Source: Ipomoea triloba (Eukaryota; Streptophyta; Magnoliopsida; Solanales; Convolvulaceae). Taken from it: DNA of 64,000 nt. Below the pieces are notes generated by a model, which was not told the origin of the DNA, ran no database searches, and saw only the letters and a program-made list of their open reading frames with translations. A program made the position numbers and the translations under genes. The stretch spans positions 33,999,293 to 34,063,292 of the forward strand of contig NC_044916.1 in assembly GCF_003576645.1 (NCBI RefSeq), written 5' to 3'. This document shows, one piece after another, positions 1 through 14,357 of this stretch (position 1 is its first letter; each line of letters starts with the position of its first letter).

Positions 1-188
1 AGCATAAATCATAATGAATTCAATGATCATACCATGACGGCATGACCTAACAAAATAGCGAATGCCTAAATTATCATTACTCAACGGCTCATTAAGTGGG
101 AGGACCAATGCTTATGCATTAGTTACTTTGTTAACGGTAAACCGGGACACCGAGTGCCACTCCAACAATATCTGTTTTTATTTAATCA

Positions 189-190
<2 letters not shown>

Positions 191-234
<44 letters not shown>
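191..234. repeat. (AT)22 microsatellite
   Basis: Uninterrupted AT dinucleotides over 44 bp. Shorter tracts of the same kind lie at about 330-367 and 709-732. Confidence 0.95.
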
Positions 235-238
<4 letters not shown>

Positions 239-330
239 TACGAGCGATGCGCGAAAATTTATGCCAATATTAAAACATTAATAAATATAAATGATTAAAA
301 ATTATAATTCGAATTATATATGCACAAATA

Positions 331-366
<36 letters not shown>

Positions 367-770
367 GTATATTTTATACACACACATATGATTTACAATT
401 CATAAAAATTTAATTAAAATATAAATAACCATTAAATTAATTATATAATGATTTTAATAAAATGATAATTAAAGAATAGGAAAAAGATATGGTAGATATA
501 GGTGTATGGTAATAATGATGTAGTTAAAAGTAACAGTGTTATAACGGTGTAAGGGTAATTTTGTATAATAAGAATGTAGTAGGGATAATTTTGTCTAATA
601 ACATTTAAGTGTACAACATTTAAAGTACAATGTATACATTTATTAGCATACAAAAGGAGGGACATAAATCAAGGATATAACATTGATTGAGACTTATTAA
701 GTTTTTAGATATATATATATATATATATATATTATGAATGAGTTAATTAGAAATACACTATGTGCTAAAG

Positions 771-848
771 ACCTTGTGATCTAGTGGTACCCGGTGTCCC
801 GATTAACACTCTCACATGGATGATGTGAGTGGGTTCGAGCCAAAGAAA
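771..848 (+). mobile_element. tRNA-derived SINE, 5' part with boxes A and B
   Basis: A box A-like motif (TGATCTAGTGG, 777-787) is followed by a box B-like motif (GGGTTCGAGCC, 831-841), the internal RNA polymerase III promoter of tRNA-derived SINEs. The part around box B (CATGGATGATG, GAGTGGGTTCGAG) recurs in the minus-strand copy at 10239-10367. The copy stops shortly after box B, so the 3' half is missing. It is not a tRNA gene because no cloverleaf can be drawn. Confidence 0.65.
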
Positions 849-1033
849 TACACTATGTTTACAAAAATTTATCCCAAAAAAAATCATGATTAAAACATAA
901 CCTAGTTATCTCTAACCAATTAAAAAAAATGAAAGCTTCAGTGACGGTTAAAACCGTTAAAATATGGTGACAATCAGTTGGGGAGGCTTGACTAGCTGGT
1001 ATGAGAGATGAAAGGCAAATTTGAAAGAATGAG

Positions 1034-2722
1034 ATGACGGGCAGAGTGTTTAGTGAAGCTCACGAATTTCTACACAATCCTCACTTTCGAAATCAGAAAA
1101 AACTCCGGACTTACCAACTCGAACTTCCCGAACAAAGCCGAGATTTTTTCCCTTCCAAAAACGCCGCAACGCCATCATTAAATTGGTCGTACCATATACG
1201 GAACTGCGTGTCCCAAGGGAATTTTAAAGAAGCCCTTTGGATCTATGCCCGAAACCGCGGTACCCGAAGCATAATACTAGGTGCTGTACCCATAGTGCTC
1301 AAAGCTTGTGCCTCCCTTTCTATGGTTATTCCTGGCAAGGCTTTACACGCTGAATGCGTGAAGTCAGGGGTGGAATTTGATGTGATGGTGGGTACTGCAT
1401 TGGTTGACTTGTATGGAAAATGTGGAGATGTTGTGAGTTCGCGCCAGGTGTTTGATGATATGCCTAAGAGAAACGTGATTACGTGGAATGCAATGATCGG
1501 TGGGTATATGAAGAATGGGGACACAAATTCTGCATTGCTAGTGTTTGAAAGTATGCCAGAGAGAACTTCAGTAACGTGGAATGAAATGATCGATGGGTAT
1601 GGGAGAAATGGGGACTTAGTGATGGCGAAGCAGTTATTTGATAAGGTTCCAGATGAGTTGAGAAATGTGGTGACTTGGACTGTGATGGTTGATGGTTATG
1701 CTAGCTGTGGGGAGATGGATGCTGCAAGGGAAGTGTTTGAGGGGATGCCGAGAAGGAACTTTTATGTCTGGTCATCCATGGTATCAGGGTATTTCAAGAA
1801 GGGTGATATTAAGAATGCTAAAGCTATTTTTGAGAGGATGACTTCAAAGAATTTGGTGAATTGGAATTCACTGATTTCTGGGTACACACAAAATGGGTTG
1901 TGTGAGGAAGCTTTAGAAGCCTTCAGAACAATGCAGGATGAAGGGTTTGAGCCAGATGAGGTTACAATGGCGAGCGCTTTATCAGCTTGTGCTCAGCTGT
2001 CGTTATTGGATGTTGGCAAGGAAATACACGAGATGATTGTTCAGAAGGGGGTTAAAGCAAACCAGTTTGTTCTGAATGGATTGGTTGACATGTATGCAAA
2101 GTGTGGCGATTTGAGCAATGCCAGATTGATCTTTGAGGGAATGCCACATAAAAACGATGCAACTTGGAATTCTATGATCTCTGGTTTTGCCATTCATGGT
2201 CAACCTGAGGAGGCCATTGAACTTTTTAGAAGAATGGAGAACTCTGGTGTGACTCCTAACGAGATAACGTTCCTTTCAGTCCTATCAGCTTGTGCACACT
2301 GTGGGTGTGTAGAAGAAGGCATGGAAATTTTCTATAAGATGGAGAAGTATGGGTTAATGGCAAACATCAAGCATTATGGTTGTCTAGTTGACCTTTTAGG
2401 AAGGGCAGGAAGGTTACAGGAGGCTCTTGATTTGATCAAGGGGATGCCTATAAGCCCAAATGCCACTGTTTTTGGGTCTCTGCTTGGAGCATGCCGAATT
2501 CACGGCAACATGGATATGGCAGAATGTGTGCTTGAAGAGGTTGAGAAATTGAACTCCAACAACAGTCGCTCTTGTGATGATTTACATTATGTGCTGCTGT
2601 CTAATATTTATGCCGCCTCTGAACGATGGGAGAAAGCTCAACAGACAAGGCTTTCCTTGTCAAATAAAGGGTCTCAAAAGATGCCTGGGTGCAGTTTAGT
2701 CATGCTTGAAGGCCCTTACTAG
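1034..2722 (+). CDS. Pentatricopeptide repeat protein, PLS class with E-type C-terminus (At3g21470-like)
   Basis: Intronless ORF of 562 residues. After an N-terminal region of about 50 residues, which may contain an organelle-targeting signal, nearly the whole chain is tandem PPR motifs of the P, L and S types. Recurring blocks are V.TWNAMIGGY, A..VF..MP and LVD.Y.KCGD (residues about 50-480). The C-terminus (about 480-560) resembles the E region, with YVLLSNIYA and a final MPGCS stretch. No DYW deaminase domain follows. Such proteins bind single-stranded RNA in plastids or mitochondria and usually support RNA editing, with a DYW partner supplied in trans when the domain is missing. Order and sequence recall Arabidopsis At3g21470. 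Organelle and RNA target cannot be read from the sequence. The start is the first in-frame ATG and gives a typical length. Confidence 0.92.
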   Translation: MTGRVFSEAHEFLHNPHFRNQKKLRTYQLELPEQSRDFFPSKNAATPSLNWSYHIRNCVSQGNFKEALWIYARNRGTRSIILGAVPIVLKACASLSMVIPGKALHAECVKSGVEFDVMVGTALVDLYGKCGDVVSSRQVFDDMPKRNVITWNAMIGGYMKNGDTNSALLVFESMPERTSVTWNEMIDGYGRNGDLVMAKQLFDKVPDELRNVVTWTVMVDGYASCGEMDAAREVFEGMPRRNFYVWSSMVSGYFKKGDIKNAKAIFERMTSKNLVNWNSLISGYTQNGLCEEALEAFRTMQDEGFEPDEVTMASALSACAQLSLLDVGKEIHEMIVQKGVKANQFVLNGLVDMYAKCGDLSNARLIFEGMPHKNDATWNSMISGFAIHGQPEEAIELFRRMENSGVTPNEITFLSVLSACAHCGCVEEGMEIFYKMEKYGLMANIKHYGCLVDLLGRAGRLQEALDLIKGMPISPNATVFGSLLGACRIHGNMDMAECVLEEVEKLNSNNSRSCDDLHYVLLSNIYAASERWEKAQQTRLSLSNKGSQKMPGCSLVMLEGPY

Positions 2723-2991
2723 AGTATATTTCTCCCCAATGAAGTCTATGGTGGCCTGTGAACAATATGGATCACAGTACAAACAAAATTGAGTCTATCA
2801 CTGAAGTAATTCCCGGATCCTTTGTCTCTATTTGAGTCTAATCACCCCCTTTTTAACAAAATCCTCCCCCACTATATGTAACGGATGGCAGTATGCCACA
2901 GACTAAAGCTTTGTCCGGCATTCATCCGTTAAAGCACCCACAGAGATACCATCCACAGTTTTGATGTGACATCATTCTTCCTGCACTCCCC

Positions 2992-2998
2992 TATATAT
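2992..2998 (+). promoter_or_regulatory. TATA box of the small basic-peptide gene
   Basis: TATATAT within CCCTATATATCC lies 59-65 bp upstream of the ATG at 3057. This spacing would give a 5' UTR of roughly 30 bases made largely of the GATA/GA repeat. Confidence 0.45.
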
Positions 2999-3012
2999 CC
3001 TACCTTAGCTCA

Positions 3013-3015
3013 TGA

Positions 3016-3056
<41 letters not shown>
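3013..3056. repeat. GATA/GA compound microsatellite in the 5' UTR
   Basis: Several GATA units run into about eleven GA units and end directly at the ATG at 3057. GA repeats in 5' leaders are common in plants and can bind BBR/BPC-type factors. Repeat length is likely to vary between individuals. Confidence 0.85.
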
Positions 3057-3275
3057 ATGGGTATGGTGAGAAAATGGTTCAGAAGGTTGAAGAAGATGTT
3101 GAAAGCAAAGGGCAAGAGATCAGCAGAAGCAGAAGAAACTGCTTCTTCAGCTTCACCTCCTGCTGCAGCAGCAGCTCAGGATGATAAGCTATTTCTCCCA
3201 CCCAGAGCCAGCAGAAGCACTCAAGCTACAACTGAACTTTGTGATGATCATCCAGCTACAGCCTTGTCAAATTGA
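3057..3275 (+). CDS. Small basic N-terminal peptide gene, hypothetical (72 aa)
   Basis: I do not recognise this family. The 72-residue ORF starts with a strongly basic, amphipathic segment (MGMVRKWFRRLKKMLKAKGK), followed by a Glu/Ala/Ser stretch, an alanine run (about residues 36-40) and a Ser/Thr-rich tail. There is no signal peptide or membrane segment. Three things favour a real gene: a TATA box at 2992, a GA-rich leader ending exactly at the ATG, and an AATAAA signal at 3469-3474 before the convergent GT47 gene. Against it are the short length and simple composition. It could also be part of a longer transcript. Confidence 0.45.
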   Translation: MGMVRKWFRRLKKMLKAKGKRSAEAEETASSASPPAAAAAQDDKLFLPPRASRSTQATTELCDDHPATALSN

Positions 3276-3468
3276 TGCCCAGCATTTCTCTTAAAAAGTA
3301 ATAATATCTGTATTTTGAGTAGTTTCTTCTTGTTCTTCCTTGGTGCAATTTCTGTACTTTCTATTATGATCTAGTGTATGTTTTCCCTTTCATTTCTCTT
3401 CTCCGGTGGTCTAAATCGTGATGCCAGTGTTTCCATATCATTCTATACTCTGAATTTGGACATATACA

Positions 3469-3474
3469 AATAAA
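3469..3474 (+). terminator. AATAAA polyadenylation signal for the small-peptide gene
   Basis: A canonical AATAAA about 190 bp past the stop codon at 3275, in an AT-rich stretch between two convergent genes. Plant signals are loose, so this is suggestive only. Confidence 0.35.
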
Positions 3475-3612
3475 ATTAAGTGATGACTGTTTCTATTACA
3501 AATGGAAATTATACAAGGAAAAAAATTTACAGTATTTACTATTACAGAAAAAATAGAAGCACAAATATTGCAGTAAAGAGTAGGTCACAAGAACTGTTTC
3601 AATAACATAATC

Positions 3613-6600
3613 TCAAGGTAGAGGCATTGGTGGTTTCCATTTGTTGAATCCCACCAAATCTCTGTTCACTATTGTTCTATTATGAAGCCAGAATGTTTCT
3701 GTGGATTGATGGAATTGCCTCACTTTCCTCTGGAGTTCCCAAATGATTCCATTAAATGCAGAACAAGTATCGGGTGCAGGAGAATAAGCCCATAAACACC
3801 TCACTTTTCTACCCCTGGCTATCATCTCCTCAATTTCCCTATCTGTGAAACAAATAACAAGGTACTTATAACCATATCGACATTAATCAGGAATGTCAAT
3901 GTGGAATGTAATAACAAAGTGCAGTAGGCTGACCAGGTATTGACTCTAGGTACTCCAAAAGTTCAGTGCCTATCCGAGAGGATGGCCATTTGATTGATAT
4001 CTGGGTGTAGTCGATGACATTCTGAAATGGCATTTCTATTTGATCTGATAAGATGACTGGAACACACTCCTGTTTGGCATAACAAGTAGCTTAAATGATA
4101 AGTGAGAAATTCATATATGCTGAAAGATGTATCGATGATTAGGAGTGAGAATATGATACCACAAAAAAGGACTCATAAAACCGAAGAGTCCATGATGATT
4201 CACCGCGTGGAGCAAGGCAGAACTTGGCATTGCGGAGATGTTGAAAATATTGCACTCGTCCAAGTTTATCAGGACCACTGAATTTCAACTCTGGAGATTC
4301 CAACTGCAGAAAAAAATTAAAAATGCTATCTTTGGGGAAATATTATCATTAATGGTATCAATTTTGGCTTAAGTAATTATTTTGACATTGCATGCACATA
4401 ACCATAAAATAAAAAATTAGAATAGAAGCATTAGATCATTCAGTGTTTCACACTTCTAATTGATAGCTCAATTATTCATCACAAGGATAAGTTTTGCTTC
4501 TCCAAACTAGCACTTTCAGATACAAAAATCTTCATTTTAGGTGTTTGTTGACTTGTAATAACAATATCAAAAGCAACATTCCATTGTCATTTATAAATCT
4601 CTATACAAGAACATTAATCACTGTCTAGAAAATGTTTAGTACATCAGTCAAGTAAATATTTTACATCTGTTAGCAAGAATGTTGGCTGTATGTAGATTCT
4701 AATATAGCTGGAAAAGAAGACACACCTTTTCTGGGAATTGTTTTGCAAGTTTAATCAATTCAAGACGACCAGCCTTTCCTTGCGCTCGACCTAGAAAGTT
4801 AGCCAAGTACTTCCTTTTTGACAAAGGCAAAGGCTCAACAACCCTAGAGCCATGAGCAGTCATCCCATCATCAACATTTCCAGGGATGATAATATCTTTC
4901 CACGTATTGAAAGCACTAGTGTCTCGTTTATCTGTTCGATCACCCTGTATCATACACAAAAACCTATTTCTCAACATGGAACAATGAGCACTGTAGAATT
5001 CCATGAAAGTTTACATACACATCATGAAAGCAAGGCTTTCCATATAAAGCTTTTAAAAACTGTTTATTTGGAAAAATGAATAATCAATAGTGTCAAAACA
5101 TCTTGATGCTTCCAGATATGAAAAATTAAAAAGGCTCAGGTAAGATTCAAATAGATCTGGTGTATTTTTACACAACCAGAGAAGGAAATGGTCCATATGT
5201 GTATATATGAGTGTGCAGGCATAGCACTCTATGATAAAGATGTAACATTTGAGAGACTCTACTCATGCTGAACTGATGATACAACTCAAGTATTTAGACT
5301 TGATATGCGAGGCAAAAGTGTAATTAAGAAGTGGACAAAAGAAAAGGAAAGAAGAAAAACCATGCAAACAGATGAAGCATTATTGAAAGCCAAGGAGTGG
5401 TAGTGGCCATCCCTCATCACAGGATGTCTTGTATCATATATTCTATTGGATTGCTCCTCTATTTGTTTTCATTTTGAAATAAGACCAACCTAAAAAGTTT
5501 TGCAAACAGTATATGCAGACATTTGCTTTGGATTACTTTAGCTTTCTCATTCATAGATTTTCTAGTCACATGAACTGAAATGGCACTAATATTTCTAGCA
5601 GCCTATTCCGACTTGTTGGAAGAACCTAGAGTTTACCATCTTTCTACTACAATAGTGGACAGCATAACTCCACCCCTTGTGATATAGGTGTGTGCTATGA
5701 ACTATGAAGCAACAGATACCCACAATTCTTGAGATGAATTCCATTAAGTAATAAACTATAACTAAAATGCCTTCGATTCATAAGGAATTCACATGCTATC
5801 TACCAGCCATCCAGCTCAAGGGTAATCAAATTAAGCCAAAAACAAATATGGAAAGAATGAAAGTAAAACCAAAAAGCAATGCTTTTAAGAAGATAGATTG
5901 TACCTCAGGAGTAAGAATGATAGAACGATTCAAGTATGTTGCCCAGGACTTGAACAGATGAGCTCCAGCCCCACTGCAATTGGTCAAAAGCATAAATGTG
6001 TTACAAATGACTAATAGGGCTAATTGTGTCCACACTCCAGCCCAATCACATAGAATCCAACTTCAAGAAAACTGGTGCATTAAAGATCTTTGGCATCTTA
6101 ACTTAAATTCTTGACTTCTAGCCTTCTAAGCCAAGCAGCATCCTATAATCATGACTTATAGTAGAATTTGTACTGTCAACATCAGGAGTGTAATGCAATT
6201 ATGACTAAGCCACCATTTCACCTCTCACACATGATGTGGTATTTTTGTCTCAATAACATCTTCCCATAAACAAGCTCATTTATGTCTCTCATATAAGTGT
6301 ATCAAAAATTGCTAAAGGGTTATTACCTTGGGAAAACAAATATGTGGTTACGGCCTCCAGATAACCTGAAATATGGCATTTGACTTAATACCTGAAAGTA
6401 AAAGGTGCCAAAGAAAAATTAAAAAAACAAAATCACATTTTACATCATTGAAATGGAATGCTGAAATGACAATACCAAGAGATATTCATGGTCAATAGAT
6501 CTCCATTCACAACAAGAAGTTGTTATAATTCAAAAATCACCAGTACCAAACCAAAGTTTGCCTAGTCAGTAAATTACAGCCAGATTTAAGATTCTGAGAC

Positions 6601-7623
6601 ATTACTACCTTCACGTAGGTTTGATTTATTTCTTTATCGTTCAAGCCACCCATCATCCGGACACATTTAACATAACTTGGCACAAAGAACAAGTCTGCTT
6701 CCTCTTTCCCCCTAGTCCGAAATCTTGATTGCAAGAGCATCCTGTGTATCTTAACCTACTCAGTGTAATAAAAATAAATTAAAAATAGGAAAAAGAAAAC
6801 AAAGAAGCACAGTAGTAATTCGAAACACCAAAAGCATATGAAGCAGGTAAGGAATAAAAATTCGTAACCCAAAACAAAACTTACACAATCTTTAGCATTC
6901 TAGATATAACTTCCCCAATGTGGAAGAACTACGGGAAGAAACTTTCGGGTGGGGTAATGATAACAAGAAATATCTAACATGGCCTCCACAATACTTTTCA
7001 TTTTGTTTAGACTGAATTGGGAACACCAAGTTAAAAATTTTCAGTTGATAACTTGGTTGTCACGTTAACGAGTGGAGACAGTGCATAAAGGCTCAGGCAC
7101 TAAGAAAGCAAATAAGCTTGCTCATTTTAGATCAATTTTCTATATTACAACCATAATAAATCATTAATCACACATTGGCCACTTTTAACATGCTTAAAGC
7201 GAGCTTACCAAATTAGCTGAAAGCTTAATAAGAAGTTACCTGAGTGCCCCATTGGCCTTTTAGACAGGAATCAGACGAAATCTTCCCTTCCCGGCCATAC
7301 AATAGCAAATTGAGACCATCAATCTCGCGCTCATCGTAGACGTAGATTTTGAGGGAAAGGTGGGTCCCGTAGCCGCGTTGGGGCCAGGTCATGGACCCCG
7401 TATCGGAGAAGCGTACGACGCCGTTCGCGGATCCATGGTCGTCAGTTGGGTAGTAAGTGGAAAAGGAGGAGCAGGGGTTGAGGGACTGATCGAAGAGACG
7501 AGTGAGGAAGAAAGTGAGAATGACTAAGGCTAGGGCGCCGATCTGGTGAGTGCGGGTGCAGGGCGTGGCGGCGGAGTGGTGGTGTGCCGCTGAGCCAAAC
7601 AGCCTGCTGCTCTTGCTGCTCAT
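3613..7623 (-). CDS. GT47 exostosin-family glycosyltransferase (At5g16890-like), 8 exons
   Basis: Eight minus-strand exons with consistent phase and GT-AG introns: 7623-7240, 6755-6609, 6391-6327, 5973-5904, 4944-4726, 4303-4160, 4069-3934 and 3842-3613. They give 464 residues. Residues about 28-44 are one hydrophobic segment after a short basic N-terminus, as expected for a Golgi type II membrane protein. The exostosin domain begins near LKIYVYDE. It includes the GT47 signature GESSWTLRFYE at residues 329-339, followed by ECVPVILSD, where the nucleotide sugar is thought to bind. The protein ends in PPMPLP. GT47 enzymes build pectin, xyloglucan or xylan side chains in the Golgi. The order of motifs recalls At5g16890, but donor and acceptor sugars cannot be assigned. 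No stop or frameshift interrupts the model. Confidence 0.9.
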
Positions 7624-8372
7624 TGTTGCGATGAGAATCAGATACGGTGAGAGCGCAAGGCTGATGACGAAAGGATAAACGACGACGCATTTGCTATTCT
7701 TATTTTTTGGGGTGTTCGTTACAATATTTCCAAAAAATATGACTCATTTTATTTCAATAATATATAAGCACTAACAAAAAATAAGAATAATATTTCCAAT
7801 TTGACAAGAAAATATAGCAATAAACCAACAATAGCAAAAATAAAATAAAATAAAATAAAATAAATTCATCTGTTGTGATAATGCCGCAATACTCAGATAA
7901 CTAATAGTAGCATTAATTCTATTGATTTTTTAAAATAGGATATTATATTGCAAACGGTCATTCGGGATGATCGGTCAAGAAAATTATATGTAAATGTTCT
8001 GATTCACTATTGTTTAGCATTAATCTTTACTTTTAGTTTTATACTTATTTGTCATGTAAAACGTTCTTTGAATTTGATAGCTCATTCTGATCTGGTAGCT
8101 CGTGGGATTGGCAATGTAAATTGTTGGTCCTAAAATTAAAGTCTTCTTCACCTATATTTATGTTTCATATTTTTTTGGGGTCGTGGTTAGTTAAAGTTTG
8201 CTGGGTTTGATTTTGACAGATCTAGACAACTTAGCTCATATTGTAAAAGCTCTCGCTCTTGCCTAGAGACACTATTACATTTAGAAGACCAATAATTGTT
8301 TGTCGAATGATATTCCTGACAAATAATTGTGTATATATATATTAATAAAACTAGTAAATTGAAAAAAAAATG
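7624..8372. other. Spacer between the GT47 and extensin-like genes
   Basis: This is the GT47 promoter side. It contains an (AAAAT)n tract (about 7836-7864), a plus-strand coding scrap resembling a LINE RNase H end (7975-8130) and otherwise AT-rich DNA without clear genes. Confidence 0.6.
7975..8130 (+). pseudogene. Possible LINE/RNase H-like C-terminal remnant
   Basis: One frame reads ...FSFILICHVKRSLNLIAHS... followed by LVARGIG. This resembles the C-terminal end of RNase H domains in plant non-LTR retrotransposons and related pseudogenes, where a HVKR.xN..AH..AR pattern is typical. The open stretch is only about 60 codons, with no reverse transcriptase beside it, so it would be a short dead fragment. 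Chance similarity is possible. Confidence 0.35.
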
Positions 8373-8386
8373 TAGAAATACAAACC

Positions 8387-8715
8387 GATTTTATTATTCT
8401 TCACGAATAATACAAAGTGTTCCGTTATAATGATACAACATATTAGAGCTTAAAGTATACATTCACACGCTTAGCTGACCACCAAATTGAATTAATGGTG
8501 ATCGTATAAATAAAAAGAAATATAAAAATACAAAGCACTAAAAATATAAGATGATTTTATTGTTCTTCAATCTTCAGGAATGAAACAAATTGTAATCAAA
8601 CAACACATCAAATCTTGAATTCTCTCTTAGTGCACAGCTTAAAGTACACATTCATACGATTAGCAGACCGGCCACCAAGCTAAGTGGAATGAAGAGTGAT
8701 CATATATATAAATCA
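8387..8715. repeat. Two imperfect copies of the extensin-like gene's 3' flank
   Basis: A block beginning GATTTTATT.TTCTTCA and containing GCTTAAAGTA.ACATTCA.AC followed by GCTGACCACC-like sequence occurs at about 8387-8520 and again at about 8553-8715. GCTTAAAGTA starts at 8448 and at 8637. The copies differ by small indels. They lie just past the stop codon of the minus-strand extensin-like gene, so one may be its 3' UTR and the other a tandem duplicate. Confidence 0.7.
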
Positions 8716-8863
8716 AAGAAATGAATTTCATAGGAATTTAATATAATTATATAATGAAGTGGATTGAGTATTTGGATAATATAATTCACGTAATGCATGC
8801 ATGAAAAGAATCACGTACGTCTTAGTGGGGATGAATTGAAGGAGCTGAGGTGGAGATGGAGTT

Positions 8864-9322
8864 TTAGTAGATGGGAGGTGGGGGTGGTGGGGACTTGTAT
8901 ACGTATGGGTTTACAGGTGGGGGAGGAGACTTGTAGACGTAGGGATTATGCGGTGGCGGAGACCAGTATACCGGATGTGGTTTTGGTGGAGATGGAGATG
9001 GAGATGGATGACACACACAAGGAGGGTTATACGGTTGTGCTGGGGCTGGGGGGGATTTGTAAACTGGCGGCGGTAGCGGAGGAGACTTGTAGTGGTAAAC
9101 CGGCGGCGGAGAGTTGTAGTTGTAAACCGGAGGGTGTTTAGGATAAGGATGTTCGGGTAGCGGTTTAGGATAAGGATGCTCGGGTAGCGGTGGCAGTTCC
9201 GGTGGCTCCTGGAACCAACCCGGACGTTTTGGAGAAGAATATTCAGGGTGTGCGGAACACAATGAAGAGTAGGCGGCTAAGGAGAGTAGTGTCACTAAAA
9301 CAGTGGCCATTAGAGACTCCAT
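8864..9322 (-). CDS. Secreted proline-rich / extensin-like cell-wall protein
   Basis: ORF of 152 residues. Residues 1-24 form a clear signal peptide ending LCSA before HPEYSS. The mature chain is rich in Pro, Tyr, Lys, Ser and His. It contains repeated PEHPYPK units (about 47-65), YNY/YHYKSPP blocks, a single PPCVCHP element and two C-terminal YVYKSPPPP motifs. SPPPP with Y-X-Y is the extensin signature: prolines are hydroxylated and arabinosylated, and tyrosines can cross-link chains in the wall. The chain is much shorter than classical extensins, so a short extensin or proline-rich protein is the best label. The start at 9322 is chosen for the intact signal peptide; Met6 is an alternative. 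Confidence 0.88.
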   Translation of the reverse strand: MESLMATVLVTLLSLAAYSSLCSAHPEYSSPKRPGWFQEPPELPPLPEHPYPKPLPEHPYPKHPPVYNYNSPPPVYHYKSPPLPPPVYKSPPAPAQPYNPPCVCHPSPSPSPPKPHPVYWSPPPHNPYVYKSPPPPVNPYVYKSPPPPPPIY

Positions 9323-9385
9323 TATATTGTTGCAACGCTTAATTGCTATGATATGATATTATTGGCAACCCCCAAGTTGCATGCC

Positions 9386-9394
9386 CTTTTATAG
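9386..9394 (-). promoter_or_regulatory. TATA box of the extensin-like gene
   Basis: Read on the minus strand the sequence is CTATAAAAGG, about 65 bp upstream of the ATG at 9322. This predicts a 5' UTR of around 30-40 bases. Confidence 0.65.
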
Positions 9395-9713
9395 CTTCAC
9401 TTTTCTCCTTACCACTATTAATTTAACTTTTTTTTTTCTTAGCTTAGCTTGCATATATTGTTTTGGTGTGTGAGAGGTGAGCTTCCGTTCATATTTTAAT
9501 TAAGAAGTTAAACCAAATGCAATAAGATAATGAAGTACTGTTGCGTGACTTTTGTAAAGTGTTGTACGACGTTGGTAGCTTTGTTTCAAGAGTTTGTCTT
9601 TGCATCAAATGGTACATACCGCGTACCTTGTATTTTAAGATATCACTATTTATATAATTATGATAATTTTGATCTATTTGTGTATTTCTTGCATGATTGA
9701 GATAAACAAACGA

Positions 9714-9855
9714 ACTTATAATCTTGTGCAGTGGTTATCAAGTCTAAATCTGACCAATTTAGTTGGGGTTGTTCCCGTGTGAAAGTCTGACTTATAATCT
9801 TGTAGTTATCAAATCAACCATCTTATCAATTTGGTTAGGGTTGTCCCATGTTGGA
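9714..9855. repeat. Imperfect 76-bp tandem duplication
   Basis: The 14-mer ACTTATAATCTTGT starts at 9714 and 9790. Each copy is followed by GGTTATCAA- or AGTTATCAA-like text and by a CAATTT.GTT.GGGTTGT block. No ORF is involved. Confidence 0.65.
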
Positions 9856-10238
9856 TGCTTAGCTTGTTGATATTTGTATACATTGGAAAATGGGAAAAAT
9901 TATATTAAATGGGAAAGAGATAGAAGAGGATATGAATGTCAATCTTAACTCAAAAAGGTAAATTATTGTGTCGGACCGAGGTTCACATAGTTTTAAGATA
10001 TATATAAAAGCTCATCTTTAGTATTTTTATTAAATTTGTAATGAAATTTTTAATAAATTTATTACAAAAAAAATATTTGTTATAAAAATAAATAATGAAA
10101 AAAACTTATTATAATTATAGTGTAAATATGTTAACTATTTTTAGTTAAATTTTAGAAATAAAGATTTAGATAAATTAATGATGTATAAATGTATATATAT
10201 TAATGCCAATTTATTAAAATTGAGTGTTTAGAATGCTA

Positions 10239-10367
10239 TTTTTTTTTGAGTACTACTGACTCTGTTACAATGCAATATCTATTCATAGCTACTTTCTCAA
10301 CCTATTGAAGCACAACAAGTCAACAGTTGTCTCCACTGAGACTCGAACCCACTCCATCATCCATATG
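10239..10367 (-). mobile_element. 5'-truncated tRNA-derived SINE with 9-bp target duplication
   Basis: Read on the minus strand the element starts just before a box B motif (GGGTTCGAGTC), continues through GTGGAGACAAC and GTTGTGCTTCAATAGG, and ends GTACTCAAAAAA. It is flanked by the direct repeat AGAATGCTA at 10230-10238 and 10368-10376, which marks it as a discrete insertion. Box A is missing, so this copy is 5' truncated. Related pieces lie at 771-848, 14831-14918, 15396-15483, 29325-29365 and 44092-44152. Confidence 0.8.
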
Positions 10368-10940
10368 AGAATGCTAATTTTAAAATGTAAAATTTTTTTA
10401 AGTTCAATTCACTTGATAAGCTCAAAATTTTAAGGTTAAAGTAAATTTTTTTAAACAAAATTAAAAAAAAAATGATAAACTTAAACTTATAAGTCTGATA
10501 AAACTAGATTGAAATTGAACATGCTAACCGATTGGTGAGTAGGTGTAAAATGGTTGAAATTTTCATGATTCACAATCCTAACCATTGTGGACTAAATCAT
10601 ATGGTATGCATTATCCAAATTAAACACCCTGTTAATCTCCATCAGATGTCACTTAGCTCAACGTTGGCAATGCTAATTAATACTCCGTATGTATGTGTTC
10701 ACAAGAATGGTGACAGTGACACGTACTACTAAGTTTTTTTGAAAATGTACTACTAAGTTATATGCACGCATGTTGCAAGCTAAGTTGTAGGAATTAGTTA
10801 TTTCGGTTATCAAGGATTACCTGCAATAAGTGTGTAATTGTTGAAGATAACAAGGGTTGTGAATTATATACTCGAAATTACAATTATCATAAAGCTTTGG
10901 GCCTGGTATGTGAAGACTGCAGAGGTTTGAGTCCCTCTGT

Positions 10941-14285
<3,345 letters not shown>

Positions 14286-14357
14286 CTCTCCCGATCCCCT
14301 TCCTTGCTCAGCTAAACCCTTCTCAGCGGAAATGGGACACAATTGGAGCAACAGAGG

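Larger units (their letters stand above)
1..1033. other. AT-rich spacer upstream of the PPR gene
   Basis: No coding signal is visible. The stretch holds pure AT-dinucleotide tracts (191-234, about 330-367 and 709-732), a minus-strand scrap of a tRNA-derived SINE near 128-165 and a plus-strand SINE head at 771-848. The bases just before the PPR start are the likely promoter/5' UTR, but I see no clear TATA box. Confidence 0.7.

Noticed and set aside
777..841. Possible tRNA gene
   Set aside because: Boxes A and B are present, but no acceptor stem or anticodon arm can be formed; it belongs to a SINE family.
8797..9141. Plus-strand ORF of 114 codons antisense to the extensin-like gene
   Set aside because: It mirrors the proline-rich repeats; the minus strand has the signal peptide, TATA box and known motifs.
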